64,000 nucleotides of DNA from Clostridiales bacterium (GCA_019417465.1 DXVF01000010.1:1-64000); one strand, 5' to 3'. Shown: positions 9,400 through 17,999, numbered from the stretch's first letter. The notes: generated by a model from the sequence alone, not told the origin. Made by a program: numbers and translations.

Positions 9400-9441
9400 A
9401 TACTTTAATTGTTTATAGAAAACGATTAAGGTATTTTTTTT
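9400..9441 (+). terminator. Rho-independent terminator after the enzyme run
   Basis: AATACTTTAATTGTTT pairs with AAACGATTAAGGTATT across a short loop (two G-U pairs) and is followed by a T-run. It ends the left-hand gene run. Confidence 0.8.
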
Positions 9442-10025
9442 TACAAATGAAATTGGTTAAATTTTCAAGGACAGTTAAGTATTCAAGTAGACTTTCAATT
9501 TAGAAAAATCAGATTTATATGATGATAGATATAGCTTTTCATTAGGTTTTATATTTCCAATAATAACTACTTTTTTTATTATATTCGATAGACATACAAA
9601 ATTGAAATACAAATATGGAAATCTTTTGGTGTAGAGGCTATTATATGCATACAGTAAGCAAAAATAAGAAATAATACAGGTGGAGATATTAAAATATAAA
9701 ATTGATAGAACCCAAAAAGTAATTACAAGAATATGTTGACCAATTTGAAAAAGTAGAGAAAGAAAATAGGAAAAAATACTGTTGACAGACCATTTTATGG
9801 CTTGATTTAGAAACGTCAGTACAAAAGCCTTCTAGGCTAAAAACAACCACACATTCTATTGGCAGTTATAATTTCAGAAACAGGATGGATTAAATATGGT
9901 AATAAAAATGTATCTTTAAATTGTTCATATGTGATACATAAAATTCGGTAAGTTACCTTTTGCCTATAATTTCAATAAAGTATGATTTTCTATACGAATT
10001 TAATTTCAAAATATTATTTTGAAAT
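9442..10025. other. Non-coding or decayed stretch
   Basis: About 580 bp without a convincing open frame on either strand. Short peptide-like pieces occur (for example around 9710-9800) but stops interrupt every frame and none could be assigned to a family. It may be the remains of an old insertion. It separates the enzyme run from the signalling modules. Confidence 0.5.
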
Positions 10026-10340
10026 CTATTTTTCATTTATAAATAAAGCCAATTTTTTCAACATATCGCACCCAGCTTTTATTTGATCTTCAGAAAATTC
10101 TGACAATATATTTTTAGTATCTATTATAATATCTTTATCCCTTCCAAATAAAATATAATCAGCAGAAAGGTTAGTAAAATCGCAAAGTACCTTTAGTTTT
10201 TCTATTGAAAGATAATTCTTCCCATGTTCAACTAATCCTAAATATTGTCCTGATATTCCAATCTGTTTAGCAAAATTTTCTTTTGTCATATTCATATTTT
10301 CACGAATATTTTTTATTCTTTCTCCAATCTCTTTTTTCAC
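10026..10340 (-). CDS. XRE-family regulator, module copy 1
   Basis: A 104-residue helix-turn-helix protein. MTKENFAKQIGISGQYLGLV (residues ~18-37) is the XRE/Cro DNA-binding unit and VEHGKNYLSIEKL is typical of its third and fourth helices. The C-terminal helices may dimerise. It is divergent from the response regulator gene, with ~150 bp between them holding the promoters for both. A nearly identical copy is at 13247-13555 with a nearly identical divergent region. The likely role is repression of its own and the adjacent two-component genes. Confidence 0.88.
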   Translation of the reverse strand: MKKEIGERIKNIRENMNMTKENFAKQIGISGQYLGLVEHGKNYLSIEKLKVLCDFTNLSADYILFGRDKDIIIDTKNILSEFSEDQIKAGCDMLKKLALFINEK

Positions 10341-10487
10341 TTTACAACTCCTTTTTTATTATAAATATATTTTTATTTTATATAAAATACTAATTGTAAA
10401 AATGATATATAATAATGATTATAAGTGGAAATCAGTTATAATTTATGATAATATTGTAAGTAATGTTAGATACGAGGGGGATATAAA

Positions 10488-11270
10488 ATGGAAAAAGTTC
10501 CAATGAAGATACTATTAGTAGAAGATGATATGAATGAGTGCAAAATATACAAAAATATAATAAAAAATAGAACTGATGTTGAATTAATATCTACAACAAA
10601 CTCTTCAATTAAAGCTATTGATGAATATAAAAGATGTAAACCAGATGCTATCATATTAGATTTAGAGCTTAATGATGGAGAGGGGAGTGGTTTTGATTTT
10701 ATTGAGAAAATAAATGAACAATATAATACAAAGTTACCCAAAATAGTCGTAACAACAAATGTTCATACTGATACAGTGTATGATTTTTGTCATAGAAATA
10801 ATATAGATTTTATTTTTTATAAAAAGCAGAAAAATTATTCTCAAGAAAATATAATAAATACACTATTATTATTAAGAGATTATGACAGTAACACCAAAAT
10901 AGTTGATATAGAAGTAAACGAAAAAGACTTAAAAAGTAATATCATGAATAAAATACATAAAGAGTTAGACTTGATAGGTATAGGAACACATTTGCATGGT
11001 AGAAAATATTTATGTGACGCTATTTATTTTATTCTTCAAAATAATGAGAATTGTAAAGTATCCATAGTACAACATTTAGTAAGCAAGTATAAAAAGTCTA
11101 ATAGTACTATAAGTAGAGCTATGCAGAACGCAATATTACATGCTTGGAGAATTACGCCATTAGATGATTTAACTACTCATTATACTGCTAGAATCAATTA
11201 TGAAACTGGTGTACCAACACCAACAGAACTAATATATTATTATGCTGATAAAATAAAAAAAGAAATATAA
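10488..11270 (+). CDS. Response regulator with Spo0A-type DNA-binding domain, copy 1
   Basis: A 260-residue protein. The N-terminal receiver domain has ILLVEDD (acidic pocket), IILDLEL (phosphoacceptor Asp), VVTTN and FYKKQ (conserved Lys). The C-terminal ~100 residues, from ELDLIGIGTHLHGRKYLCDA through SNSTISRAMQNAILHAW to TPTELIYYYADKI, match the Spo0A effector domain. It is not the housekeeping Spo0A, because a second copy lies 3 kb away and each is paired with a membrane kinase. GAGGGGG precedes the ATG. The kinase gene starts 25 bp downstream. Confidence 0.88.
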   Translation: MEKVPMKILLVEDDMNECKIYKNIIKNRTDVELISTTNSSIKAIDEYKRCKPDAIILDLELNDGEGSGFDFIEKINEQYNTKLPKIVVTTNVHTDTVYDFCHRNNIDFIFYKKQKNYSQENIINTLLLLRDYDSNTKIVDIEVNEKDLKSNIMNKIHKELDLIGIGTHLHGRKYLCDAIYFILQNNENCKVSIVQHLVSKYKKSNSTISRAMQNAILHAWRITPLDDLTTHYTARINYETGVPTPTELIYYYADKIKKEI

Positions 11271-11294
11271 TTATACTGTATGAAAGGAAATATC

Positions 11295-12785
11295 ATGGGG
11301 ACTAAATCAGATATAATTATATATTTTATAAAATCATTTGTAATAAATATTTATGTGTACTATTCGTTTAATAAAATATCTAATATAAAAAATAATAACA
11401 CAAAAATAAAAATCATAAATTTAGTATTCAATATAATTCTTACATGTATTAGTACTTATATTGAGTTTTATATAAATTCATTTTTATCAATTATAATAAT
11501 ATGTCTTTTATATGGATATATTTTAGGAATTATAACAAAAAAACAACTAGGGTATTCTACTATTATAACTATTCTATCCTATGCTATTTGTGAAATTTGT
11601 TTAGTAACAAGTATAATAATAACATTTGTTCCATATACGATAATTTGCATAAATAACAATTACTTGAATTTATTTATAATATTACTAATACAGTTTATAT
11701 TACTATATGCATTTTTTAAAATAAAAAGATTTAAAAATGGTTTTAATTTTTTATATGAGAAATTAAGTAATGATTTTTCAGATATCATTGTAATTAATGT
11801 AAGTATTGCAATAATACTTATAGCTTGCCTTCTAGGAACTATCTTTGAAGGAATAGAGCAAATAAGAAGAAATTTGTTAGCAACTTTTATAGCTTTAGGT
11901 ATTATAATGATTGTTATAATTAATAAAACACTAACAATGTACTACAAACAGAATCTACTTGAAAGAACATTACAAGAAAGTCAAAAAGAAATAAAAGAGA
12001 GGGAAGAGGAGGTAAAAGCCTTAAATAACGAAAGATTTAATATCAGTAAAATAACCCACGAATTTTATAATAGACAAAAGGCAATGGAATTATTAGTTAA
12101 ACAAAATATAAATACTAATAGCGATATGAAAGAATATGATACTAATAAAAATATTTTAAAAATAATTAAATCTTTAACAGAAGAATATACAGAAGAATTT
12201 AATGCAATTAAAAGTTTATCGAAACTCGAAAAAACAGATATTTATGAAATTGACAATATGTTTAAATATATGCAAAGTGAATGTGAAAAGAATAATATTG
12301 AATTTAAATTAAAAATAATAGGGAATATTTACCCATTAATTAATAATATAATACCTGAAAATAAATTAGAAACTTTAATTGGAGATCACTTAAGAGATGC
12401 TATAAATGCTGTTAATTCTGCAAACACAGAAAAAAGAGAAATTTTTGCAATACTTGGAATTAAAAATAATATATACGAATTATGTATTTATGATACTGGT
12501 ATTAATTTTGAAATAGAAACATTGATGGAATTGGGATTAGAACCAGTTACAGCATATGCTAATAAAGGTGGTAGTGGTATTGGTTTTATAACTACATTTG
12601 AAACTTTAAAGCAAACTAAAGCGAGTTTGATAATAACCGAACAATTACAAAATAAGAAAAACTATTATACAAAATCAGTAGCAATAAGATTTGACAATAA
12701 AAATGAGTATAGAATTTGTTCATATAGAGCAGAGCAAATAGAAAAATACATTAATAAAAGACAAATATTGATAGAGAAAACGTAA
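11295..12785 (+). CDS. AgrC-like GHKL sensor histidine kinase, copy 1
   Basis: A ~496-residue membrane sensor. The first ~215 residues are a set of hydrophobic segments (about six), as in AgrC-type peptide receptors. A coiled stretch and ISKITHEFYNRQKAMELL, the probable phosphoacceptor His box, follow. The C-terminal ATPase domain has LIGDHLRDAINA (N-box, with Asp where the second Asn is usual), IYDTG and GGSGIGF. The ATG at 11295 is chosen because AAAGGA lies ahead of it and it aligns with the start of copy 2; an ATG at 11280 is less likely. It is expected to sense an extracellular peptide and phosphorylate the adjacent regulator. Confidence 0.85.
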   Translation: MGTKSDIIIYFIKSFVINIYVYYSFNKISNIKNNNTKIKIINLVFNIILTCISTYIEFYINSFLSIIIICLLYGYILGIITKKQLGYSTIITILSYAICEICLVTSIIITFVPYTIICINNNYLNLFIILLIQFILLYAFFKIKRFKNGFNFLYEKLSNDFSDIIVINVSIAIILIACLLGTIFEGIEQIRRNLLATFIALGIIMIVIINKTLTMYYKQNLLERTLQESQKEIKEREEEVKALNNERFNISKITHEFYNRQKAMELLVKQNINTNSDMKEYDTNKNILKIIKSLTEEYTEEFNAIKSLSKLEKTDIYEIDNMFKYMQSECEKNNIEFKLKIIGNIYPLINNIIPENKLETLIGDHLRDAINAVNSANTEKREIFAILGIKNNIYELCIYDTGINFEIETLMELGLEPVTAYANKGGSGIGFITTFETLKQTKASLIITEQLQNKKNYYTKSVAIRFDNKNEYRICSYRAEQIEKYINKRQILIEKT

Positions 12786-12807
12786 ATAAAAATTTAAATT
12801 GGTTAAA

Positions 12808-12838
12808 TAAAAAAGCAGTCCAAACTGCTTTTTTATTT
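12808..12838. terminator. Bidirectional terminator
   Basis: AAAAAAGCAGT CCAA ACTGCTTTTTT forms a stem with A-run and T-run flanks. It serves both the kinase on the plus strand and the convergent small gene on the minus strand, whose stop abuts it. Confidence 0.85.
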
Positions 12839-13135
12839 TTAACAATATATTCGCTTAAGTACTTTTTCATTGCTTTCAGAAATTGTACCATTAATTACAG
12901 CACAATTTATTAGGCAATATAAATTAAAATACGTTTTCTTTTGTTCGTTTTCAATAATCTCATCAATTATATAATTAGGTAATATAAAATCAAATTTTGA
13001 TTGAATTTCTTTAGCCTTTTGATTCCATTCTAAAAAATCTTCATGCAATTTATCAAATTCAGCTTTTCTAACTTTAAAATCCTGTAAATGAATTGATAAT
13101 GAATTTGTTTTGATTTTTGATGATTTTCTTGACAT
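12839..13135 (-). CDS. Hypothetical protein
   Basis: A 98-residue charged, mostly helical protein with no signal peptide or membrane segment. AAAGGAG is well spaced ahead of the ATG, which supports expression. I recognise no family. It lies between the two copies of the signalling module and has no counterpart beside the second copy. Confidence 0.6.
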   Translation of the reverse strand: MSRKSSKIKTNSLSIHLQDFKVRKAEFDKLHEDFLEWNQKAKEIQSKFDFILPNYIIDEIIENEQKKTYFNLYCLINCAVINGTISESNEKVLKRIYC

Positions 13136-13246
13136 AATAGTACTCCTTTTACAAAATATGACATTTTACATACCATATTTTACCAAGGATTACATTTATT
13201 GTCAATGTATTACTTTCAAATCATAGTAATATTTTGACTTTTAATC

Positions 13247-13555
13247 TTATTTTATAAATAAAGCAAGTTTTTTGAGCATATCACATCCAACTTCTATTTG
13301 CTCTTCAGAGAATTCTGACAATATTTTTTTAGTATCTGTTATAATATTTTTATCCCTTCCAAATAAAATATAATCAGCAGAAAGGTTAGTAAAATTACAA
13401 AGTACTTTTAGCTTTTCTATGGAAAGATAATTCTTTCCATGTTCAATTAATCCTAAATATTGTCCTGATATTCCAATTTGTTTAGCAAACTCTTCTTTTG
13501 TCATACTCATATTTTCACGAATATTTTTTATTCTTTCTCCAATTTTTTCTTTCAC
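13247..13555 (-). CDS. XRE-family regulator, module copy 2
   Basis: A 102-residue paralogue of the regulator at 10026-10340, differing at a handful of positions. It has the same helix-turn-helix (MTKEEFAKQIGISGQYLGLI). It is divergent from the second response regulator, with an intergenic region that is almost the same as that of copy 1, so both repressors probably recognise both regions. This is part of a tandem duplication of about 3 kb. Confidence 0.88.
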   Translation of the reverse strand: MKEKIGERIKNIRENMSMTKEEFAKQIGISGQYLGLIEHGKNYLSIEKLKVLCNFTNLSADYILFGRDKNIITDTKKILSEFSEEQIEVGCDMLKKLALFIK

Positions 13556-13702
13556 TTTACAACTCCTTTTATTATTATAAATATATTTTTATTTTATAAA
13601 AAATACGAATTGTAAAAATGATATATAAAGATGATTATAAGTGGAAATAAGTTATAATTTATGATAATATTGTCAGTGATATTAGAAGAGAGGGGATATA
13701 AA

Positions 13703-14485
13703 ATGGAAAAAATTCCAATGAAGATACTATTAGTAGAAGATGATATAAATGAATGCCAAATATACAAAGATATAATAAAAAATAGAGCTGATGTTGAATT
13801 AATATCTACAACAAATTCTTCAATTAAAGCTATTGAAGAATTTAAAAAATATAAACCAGATGCTATTATATTAGATTTAGAACTCAATGATGGGGAAGGT
13901 AGTGGTTTTGATTTTATTGAAAAGATAAATGAACAATGTAATACAAAATTACCTAAGATAGTTGTAACAACAAATATCCATACTGATACAGTGTATGATT
14001 TTTGTCATAGAAATAATATTGATTTTATTTTTTATAAAAAGCAGAAAAATTATTCTCAAGAAAATATAATAAATACACTTATATTATTAAAAGATTATGA
14101 TTGTAATACTAAAATAACGGACATAAAGGTAAATGAAGAAACGTTAAAAAATAGTATTTTAAGCAAAATAAATAAAGAGTTAGATTTGATAGGAATAGGA
14201 GTACATCTACATGGAAGAAAATATCTATGTGATGCTATTTATTTTATTCTTCAGAATGATGAAAATTGTAAAGTATCAATAGTACAACATCTAGTAAATA
14301 AATATAAAAAATCTAACAGTACTATAAGTCGAGCTATGCAAAATGCAATTTTACATGCATGGAGAATTACACCATTAGATGATTTAACTACATATTATAC
14401 TGCAAGAATTAATTACGAAACAGGAGTACCAACACCAACAGAATTAATATATTATTATGCTGATAAAATAAAAAAAGAGATATAA
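13703..14485 (+). CDS. Response regulator with Spo0A-type DNA-binding domain, copy 2
   Basis: A 260-residue paralogue of the regulator at 10488-11270. The receiver motifs ILLVEDD, IILDLEL, VVTTN and FYKKQ are intact. The Spo0A-like effector domain is almost identical to copy 1, so the two likely bind the same DNA sites. The ATG at 13703 matches the start of copy 1 and has GAGGGGA upstream; the longer frame from 13661 is not needed. Unlike copy 1, its kinase partner is separated from it by ~265 bp holding two terminators and a tiny gene. Confidence 0.88.
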   Translation: MEKIPMKILLVEDDINECQIYKDIIKNRADVELISTTNSSIKAIEEFKKYKPDAIILDLELNDGEGSGFDFIEKINEQCNTKLPKIVVTTNIHTDTVYDFCHRNNIDFIFYKKQKNYSQENIINTLILLKDYDCNTKITDIKVNEETLKNSILSKINKELDLIGIGVHLHGRKYLCDAIYFILQNDENCKVSIVQHLVNKYKKSNSTISRAMQNAILHAWRITPLDDLTTYYTARINYETGVPTPTELIYYYADKIKKEI

Positions 14486-14534
14486 TCATTATGAATAATA
14501 TATTGTAATTTTTTGTCATAAAATGTCGCTTTCG

Positions 14535-14572
14535 AATATCACTTATACAAAATGTATGAGTGATATTTTTTT
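14535..14572 (+). terminator. Terminator between regulator and peptide gene
   Basis: AATATCACTTATAC pairs with GTATGAGTGATATT around a five-base loop and is followed by a T-run. It lies 50 bp after the response regulator and 30 bp before the tiny ORF, so it should attenuate transcription into the peptide gene. Confidence 0.85.
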
Positions 14573-14601
14573 GTTATTCAAAAAAGATGGAGGTGATGTT
14601 A

Positions 14602-14640
14602 TGAGTTTTTGGGAATGGTTAGCATATTGGCTTAAATAAA
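14602..14640 (+). CDS. Trp-rich 12-residue peptide, candidate pheromone
   Basis: A tiny ORF encoding MSFWEWLAYWLK, with GGAGGTGAT ideally spaced ahead of its ATG. It sits in the extra ~250 bp that module copy 2 has between regulator and membrane kinase, where AgrD- or ComX-like signal genes often lie. Three of twelve residues are Trp. There is no cleavable leader, and no processing peptidase or exporter gene is next to it. It is bracketed by two terminators. Alternatives are a leaderless bacteriocin-like peptide, a small membrane toxin, or a leader peptide whose translation controls the downstream hairpin. No function is proven. Confidence 0.6.
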
Positions 14641-14653
14641 ATTACTTAAGAAC

Positions 14654-14716
14654 AGAACACAATAATCAAATCTATATAATGAAAACAAAGTAATATATTG
14701 ATTGTTGTGTTCTTTT
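14654..14716 (+). terminator. Terminator/attenuator between peptide gene and kinase
   Basis: AGAACACAATAATCAA pairs with TTGATTGTTGTGTTCT (one G-U) across a ~30-base loop and is followed by TTTTT. It ends about 35 bp ahead of the kinase start, leaving little room for a separate promoter, so kinase expression may depend on read-through. Confidence 0.8.
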
Positions 14717-14750
14717 TATGTATAATTATATTGCATGAAAGGAAGATATT

Positions 14751-16241
14751 ATGAGACTTCAAACAGATATAATTATATATTTTATAAAATTATTTATAAT
14801 AAATATTTATGTGTACTATTCGTTTAATAGAATATCTAATATAAAAAACAATAATATGAAAATAACAATTATAAATTTAGTATGTAATATAATGTTAACA
14901 TTTATTTGTACTTATATTGAGTTTTATATAAATTCATTTTTATCAATTATAATTATATGCCTTTTATATGGTGGTATTTTAGGAATTATGACAAGAAAAC
15001 CAATAGTTTATTCTATAGTTACAACTATTATATCTTATGCTATTTGCGAAATTTGCTTAGTATCCAGTGCAATAATTACATTTCCCTTATATAAGTTAAT
15101 AGGAATAAATAATAATTATTTAAATTTATTTATAGTATTAGTGGTACTATTAATATTATTATATGCATTTTTCAAAATAAAAAGATTCAAAAATGGTTTT
15201 GACTTTTTATGTAAGAAATTAAATAATGACTTTGCTGATATTATTGTTATTAATATCAGTATTTCAGTAATACTTATAGCTTGTCTTCTAGGAACTATTT
15301 TTGATGGAATAGAAGAAATAAGAAGAAATTTGCTAGCAACTTTTATAATCCTAGGCATTATAATGATTGCTATAATTCAAAAAACACTAAACATGTATTA
15401 TAAACAAAAACTGCTTGAAAAAACACTGCAAGAAACTCAAAAAGAATTAAGTGAGAAGGAAAAAGAATTAAGAAACTTAAATAGTGAGAAATTTAGTGTC
15501 AGTAAAATAACTCATGAATTTTATAATAGACAAAAAGCAATGGAATTATTAGTTAAACAAAATATAAATACTAATAACAATATAACAGAAGAGCTAACTA
15601 ATAAAAGTATTTTAAAAATAATTAAATCATTAACAGAAGAATATACAGAAGAGTTTAATGCAATTAAAAGTTTATCAAAACTCGATACAACAGGAATTTG
15701 TGAAATAGACAATATGTTTAAATATATGCAAAGTGAATGTGAAAAGAATAATATTGAATTTAAATTAAAAATAATAGGGAATATTTACCCATTAATTAAT
15801 AATATAATACCTAAAAATAAACTAGAAACTTTAATTGGAGATCACTTAAGAGATGCTATAAATGCTATTAATTCAGCTAATAAAGGAAAAAGAGAAATTC
15901 TTACAATACTTGGAATAAAAAATAATATATATGAATTATGTATTTATGATACTGGTGTTGATTTCGAAATAGAGACATTAATGAAATTAGGATTAGAACC
16001 AGTTACAACATATGCTGATAAAGAGGGGAGTGGTATTGGGTTTATAACCACATTTGAGACCTTGAAACAGACTAGAGCTAGTTTAATAATAACCGAACAA
16101 TTACTGGGTGAAGAAAACTATTATACAAAATCAGTAACAATAAGATTTGACGGTAAAAATGAATATAAAATTTGTTCATATAGAGCAGAACAGATAGAAA
16201 AATATAGTAAAAATAGGCAAATAGTGATAGAGAAGGTGTAA
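14751..16241 (+). CDS. AgrC-like GHKL sensor histidine kinase, copy 2
   Basis: A 496-residue paralogue of the kinase at 11295-12785. It has the same hydrophobic N-terminal sensor region, SKITHEFYNRQKAMELL, LIGDHLRDAINA, IYDTG and GSGIGF. The ATPase half is nearly identical to copy 1, whereas the membrane half has diverged more, which fits different signal specificity with shared output. GAAAGGA precedes the ATG. The signal for this copy may be the 12-residue peptide encoded just upstream (inference from position). Confidence 0.85.
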   Translation: MRLQTDIIIYFIKLFIINIYVYYSFNRISNIKNNNMKITIINLVCNIMLTFICTYIEFYINSFLSIIIICLLYGGILGIMTRKPIVYSIVTTIISYAICEICLVSSAIITFPLYKLIGINNNYLNLFIVLVVLLILLYAFFKIKRFKNGFDFLCKKLNNDFADIIVINISISVILIACLLGTIFDGIEEIRRNLLATFIILGIIMIAIIQKTLNMYYKQKLLEKTLQETQKELSEKEKELRNLNSEKFSVSKITHEFYNRQKAMELLVKQNINTNNNITEELTNKSILKIIKSLTEEYTEEFNAIKSLSKLDTTGICEIDNMFKYMQSECEKNNIEFKLKIIGNIYPLINNIIPKNKLETLIGDHLRDAINAINSANKGKREILTILGIKNNIYELCIYDTGVDFEIETLMKLGLEPVTTYADKEGSGIGFITTFETLKQTRASLIITEQLLGEENYYTKSVTIRFDGKNEYKICSYRAEQIEKYSKNRQIVIEKV

Positions 16242-16273
16242 ATGAAAAATCCAAACCTTATAAGAAATTTTGT

Positions 16274-16301
16274 TTGCATTTTAAAAATGTTGTGATATAA
16301 T
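16274..16301 (+). promoter_or_regulatory. Probable sigma-A promoter of the MBL-fold gene
   Basis: TTGCAT, 16 bp, then TATAAT with an upstream TGTG. It lies 20-50 bp ahead of the AGGAGG and ATG of the metallo-hydrolase gene. Confidence 0.6.
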
Positions 16302-16322
16302 TTGTACAGGAGGTACAAAAAA

Positions 16323-16961
16323 ATGATAAAAGGAATTGAATGTTTAGGTCATAGCACTATCAAAATAAATAAAAATGAGAAAATTATATATATTGACCCA
16401 TATAATATTAAAGAAAATAAAAATGATGCAAATATAATTTTTATAACACATAACCATTACGATCACTTCTCAGAAGAAGATATAAAAAAGGTTAAAAATA
16501 ATGAAACAATTATAGTCATAACAGAAGATTTATATACAAATACCTTAAAGTTAGAATTTAATGCAATAAATATAATTATTGTAAAGCCAAATAACACTTA
16601 TCAAGTAGAAGGAATTAAGTTTAGTACAATTCTTGCATATAATACCAATAAAACTTTTCATCCAAAAGAATGTGAATGGGTAGGGTATATTATTGAGCTT
16701 GAAAATACTAGATATTATATTTGTGGAGATACAGATATAACAGAGGAAAATAAGAAAGTAAAATGTGATGTGGCATTTATACCAGTTGGCGGAACGTATA
16801 CAATGGACTTTAAGGAGGCTGCATATTTAATAAATGAAATTAAACCTAAAATAGCAGTACCAATACATTATGGAAGTATAGTTGGAACAAACCAAGATGC
16901 AGAGGATTTTAAAAAATTATTAAGACCAACAATTGAATGTAAAATTATGATAGGGGAATAG
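16323..16961 (+). CDS. MBL-fold metal-dependent hydrolase
   Basis: A ~212-residue protein of the metallo-beta-lactamase fold, UlaG/UPF0173-like. The metal motif is THNHYDHF (HxHxDH), with further ligands in CGDTDITEE and in PIHYGSIVG near the C-terminus. The N-terminus GIECLGHSTIKI is typical of this subgroup. AGGAGG directly ahead of the ATG at 16323 makes the start clear. The natural substrate is unknown. The small ORF that follows starts five bases after its stop. Confidence 0.85.
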   Translation: MIKGIECLGHSTIKINKNEKIIYIDPYNIKENKNDANIIFITHNHYDHFSEEDIKKVKNNETIIVITEDLYTNTLKLEFNAINIIIVKPNNTYQVEGIKFSTILAYNTNKTFHPKECEWVGYIIELENTRYYICGDTDITEENKKVKCDVAFIPVGGTYTMDFKEAAYLINEIKPKIAVPIHYGSIVGTNQDAEDFKKLLRPTIECKIMIGE

Positions 16962-16965
16962 GACT

Positions 16966-17127
16966 ATGAATTTATTGAATGAATATAATTCAAATCAAAT
17001 TAAGTTGTTAATAGAGGCAGGTATAAATATAGAGGATAGGGAATATTCTGCTAAAGAAAGAAAAGATTTCTTAACAATCGCTAACTTGATTTTTAGATTA
17101 ATAGCTAATCAAATAAAATACATCTAG
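16966..17127 (+). CDS. Small hypothetical protein (53 aa)
   Basis: MNLLNEYNSNQIKLL begins a 53-residue, mostly helical charged protein that ends LIANQIKYI. It starts right after the MBL-fold gene with GGGGAATAGG just upstream, so it is probably co-translated. I recognise no family. Confidence 0.5.
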   Translation: MNLLNEYNSNQIKLLIEAGINIEDREYSAKERKDFLTIANLIFRLIANQIKYI

Positions 17128-17172
17128 ATTAAGTTGATTTTGTGTAATAACTACTAATTTTATAACTTACTT

Positions 17173-17409
17173 TTATTCAAATTCAATAATAAGTTTTTCA
17201 TTAAAAAGTATATTAGAATATAATTCTTTATCTAAATTTAATATATTTTTTATTTTTAGTATTTCATCTAAGGTAAATTCTCTTTGTCCATTGAGTTTCT
17301 TTGTCATTGTATTATAACTTATTCCTAGTTTCTTTGCTAATGTAGTTCTTTTAATTTTTTTGATTTTCATAAATATTTTTATTCTTTCACCTATTAATAT
17401 AGTATCCAT
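17173..17409 (-). CDS. Small XRE-family regulator
   Basis: A 78-residue helix-turn-helix protein. RTTLAKKLGISYNTMTKKLN is the DNA-binding unit and GQREFTLDEILKIKNIL is typical of phage or plasmid repressor-like XRE proteins. AAAGGAG precedes the ATG. It is convergent with the small ORF. A broken XRE gene lies directly upstream on the same strand. Confidence 0.82.
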   Translation of the reverse strand: MDTILIGERIKIFMKIKKIKRTTLAKKLGISYNTMTKKLNGQREFTLDEILKIKNILNLDKELYSNILFNEKLIIEFE

Positions 17410-17431
17410 GGTGATTATCTCCTTTAATATT

Positions 17432-17550
17432 TTAATCTTCTATTTTATATAAGTCCATAAGATTTACATCTAATGCTTTAGCTATCTTTACAGCAACAAT
17501 AAGGCTTGGAATCTTGTAATTATTTTCTATATCATTAATAAGTCTCAAAA
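17432..17550 (-). pseudogene. XRE regulator remnant, cut by the flanking repeat
   Basis: Only the C-terminal part of an XRE-type regulator remains: INDIENNYKIPSL followed by IAKALDVNLMDLYKIED and a stop. The reading frame is open up to base 17550 and ends exactly where the right copy of the repeat begins. The repeat therefore arrived in, or recombined into, an existing regulator gene. Confidence 0.7.
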
Positions 17551-17990
17551 TATCGACGCACGAGAATCGATTTTAAGGCGTTTTTATATTTTAGACTTAT
17601 AGTTTGTTGTTTGAAAAATACGGCTATTTTGAAACGAAGCGTTAAAATCAATTTTAAGGCATTTTTATATTTGAGATTACAAGTTATATATCTAAATAGT
17701 AAATTAAGTATAAAAATATGATATATTATAAAGAAAGATAAAAAATTATATAAGATAATTAAATTGTATTAAGTAAAATATAAAGAGTTATAGGTAATTA
17801 AATAACATATAAAATAATAACACATAAGAATAAATTATAAGATGATTTTATAATAAAGCAATATAAGTATTATTGGAGAAATATTAGTTAAATATGGCTA
17901 TACCATAAGAATAGCAAAAATACGCAAGGGGACACCAAAAATGGCAGTCTTATATTTTTATTCCTACTCCTATTTGCACAAAACTTTGAT
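17551..17990. repeat. Island-flanking repeat, right copy
   Basis: Diverged direct copy of 279-681. It has the same first ~140 bp, the same two internal sub-repeats and the same last ~60 bp, with a variable AT-rich middle. This copy runs on into a complete hairpin (see 17974-17999). The two copies bracket the whole accessory region 0.7-17.5 kb. Confidence 0.75.
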
Positions 17991-17999
17991 TTTGTGCAA
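17974..17999 (+). terminator. Hairpin at the end of the right repeat
   Basis: TTGCACAAAA CTTTGA TTTTGTGCAA is a perfect 10-bp stem with a six-base loop. The left repeat copy contains only the first arm, which marks its junction. The T-rich tail after it is weak, so it may be a terminator or part of an RNA. Confidence 0.55.

Noticed and set aside
10488..14485. Calling either Spo0A-domain regulator spo0A
   Set aside because: There are two near-identical copies, each linked to its own membrane kinase, on an island. The true spo0A is expected elsewhere.
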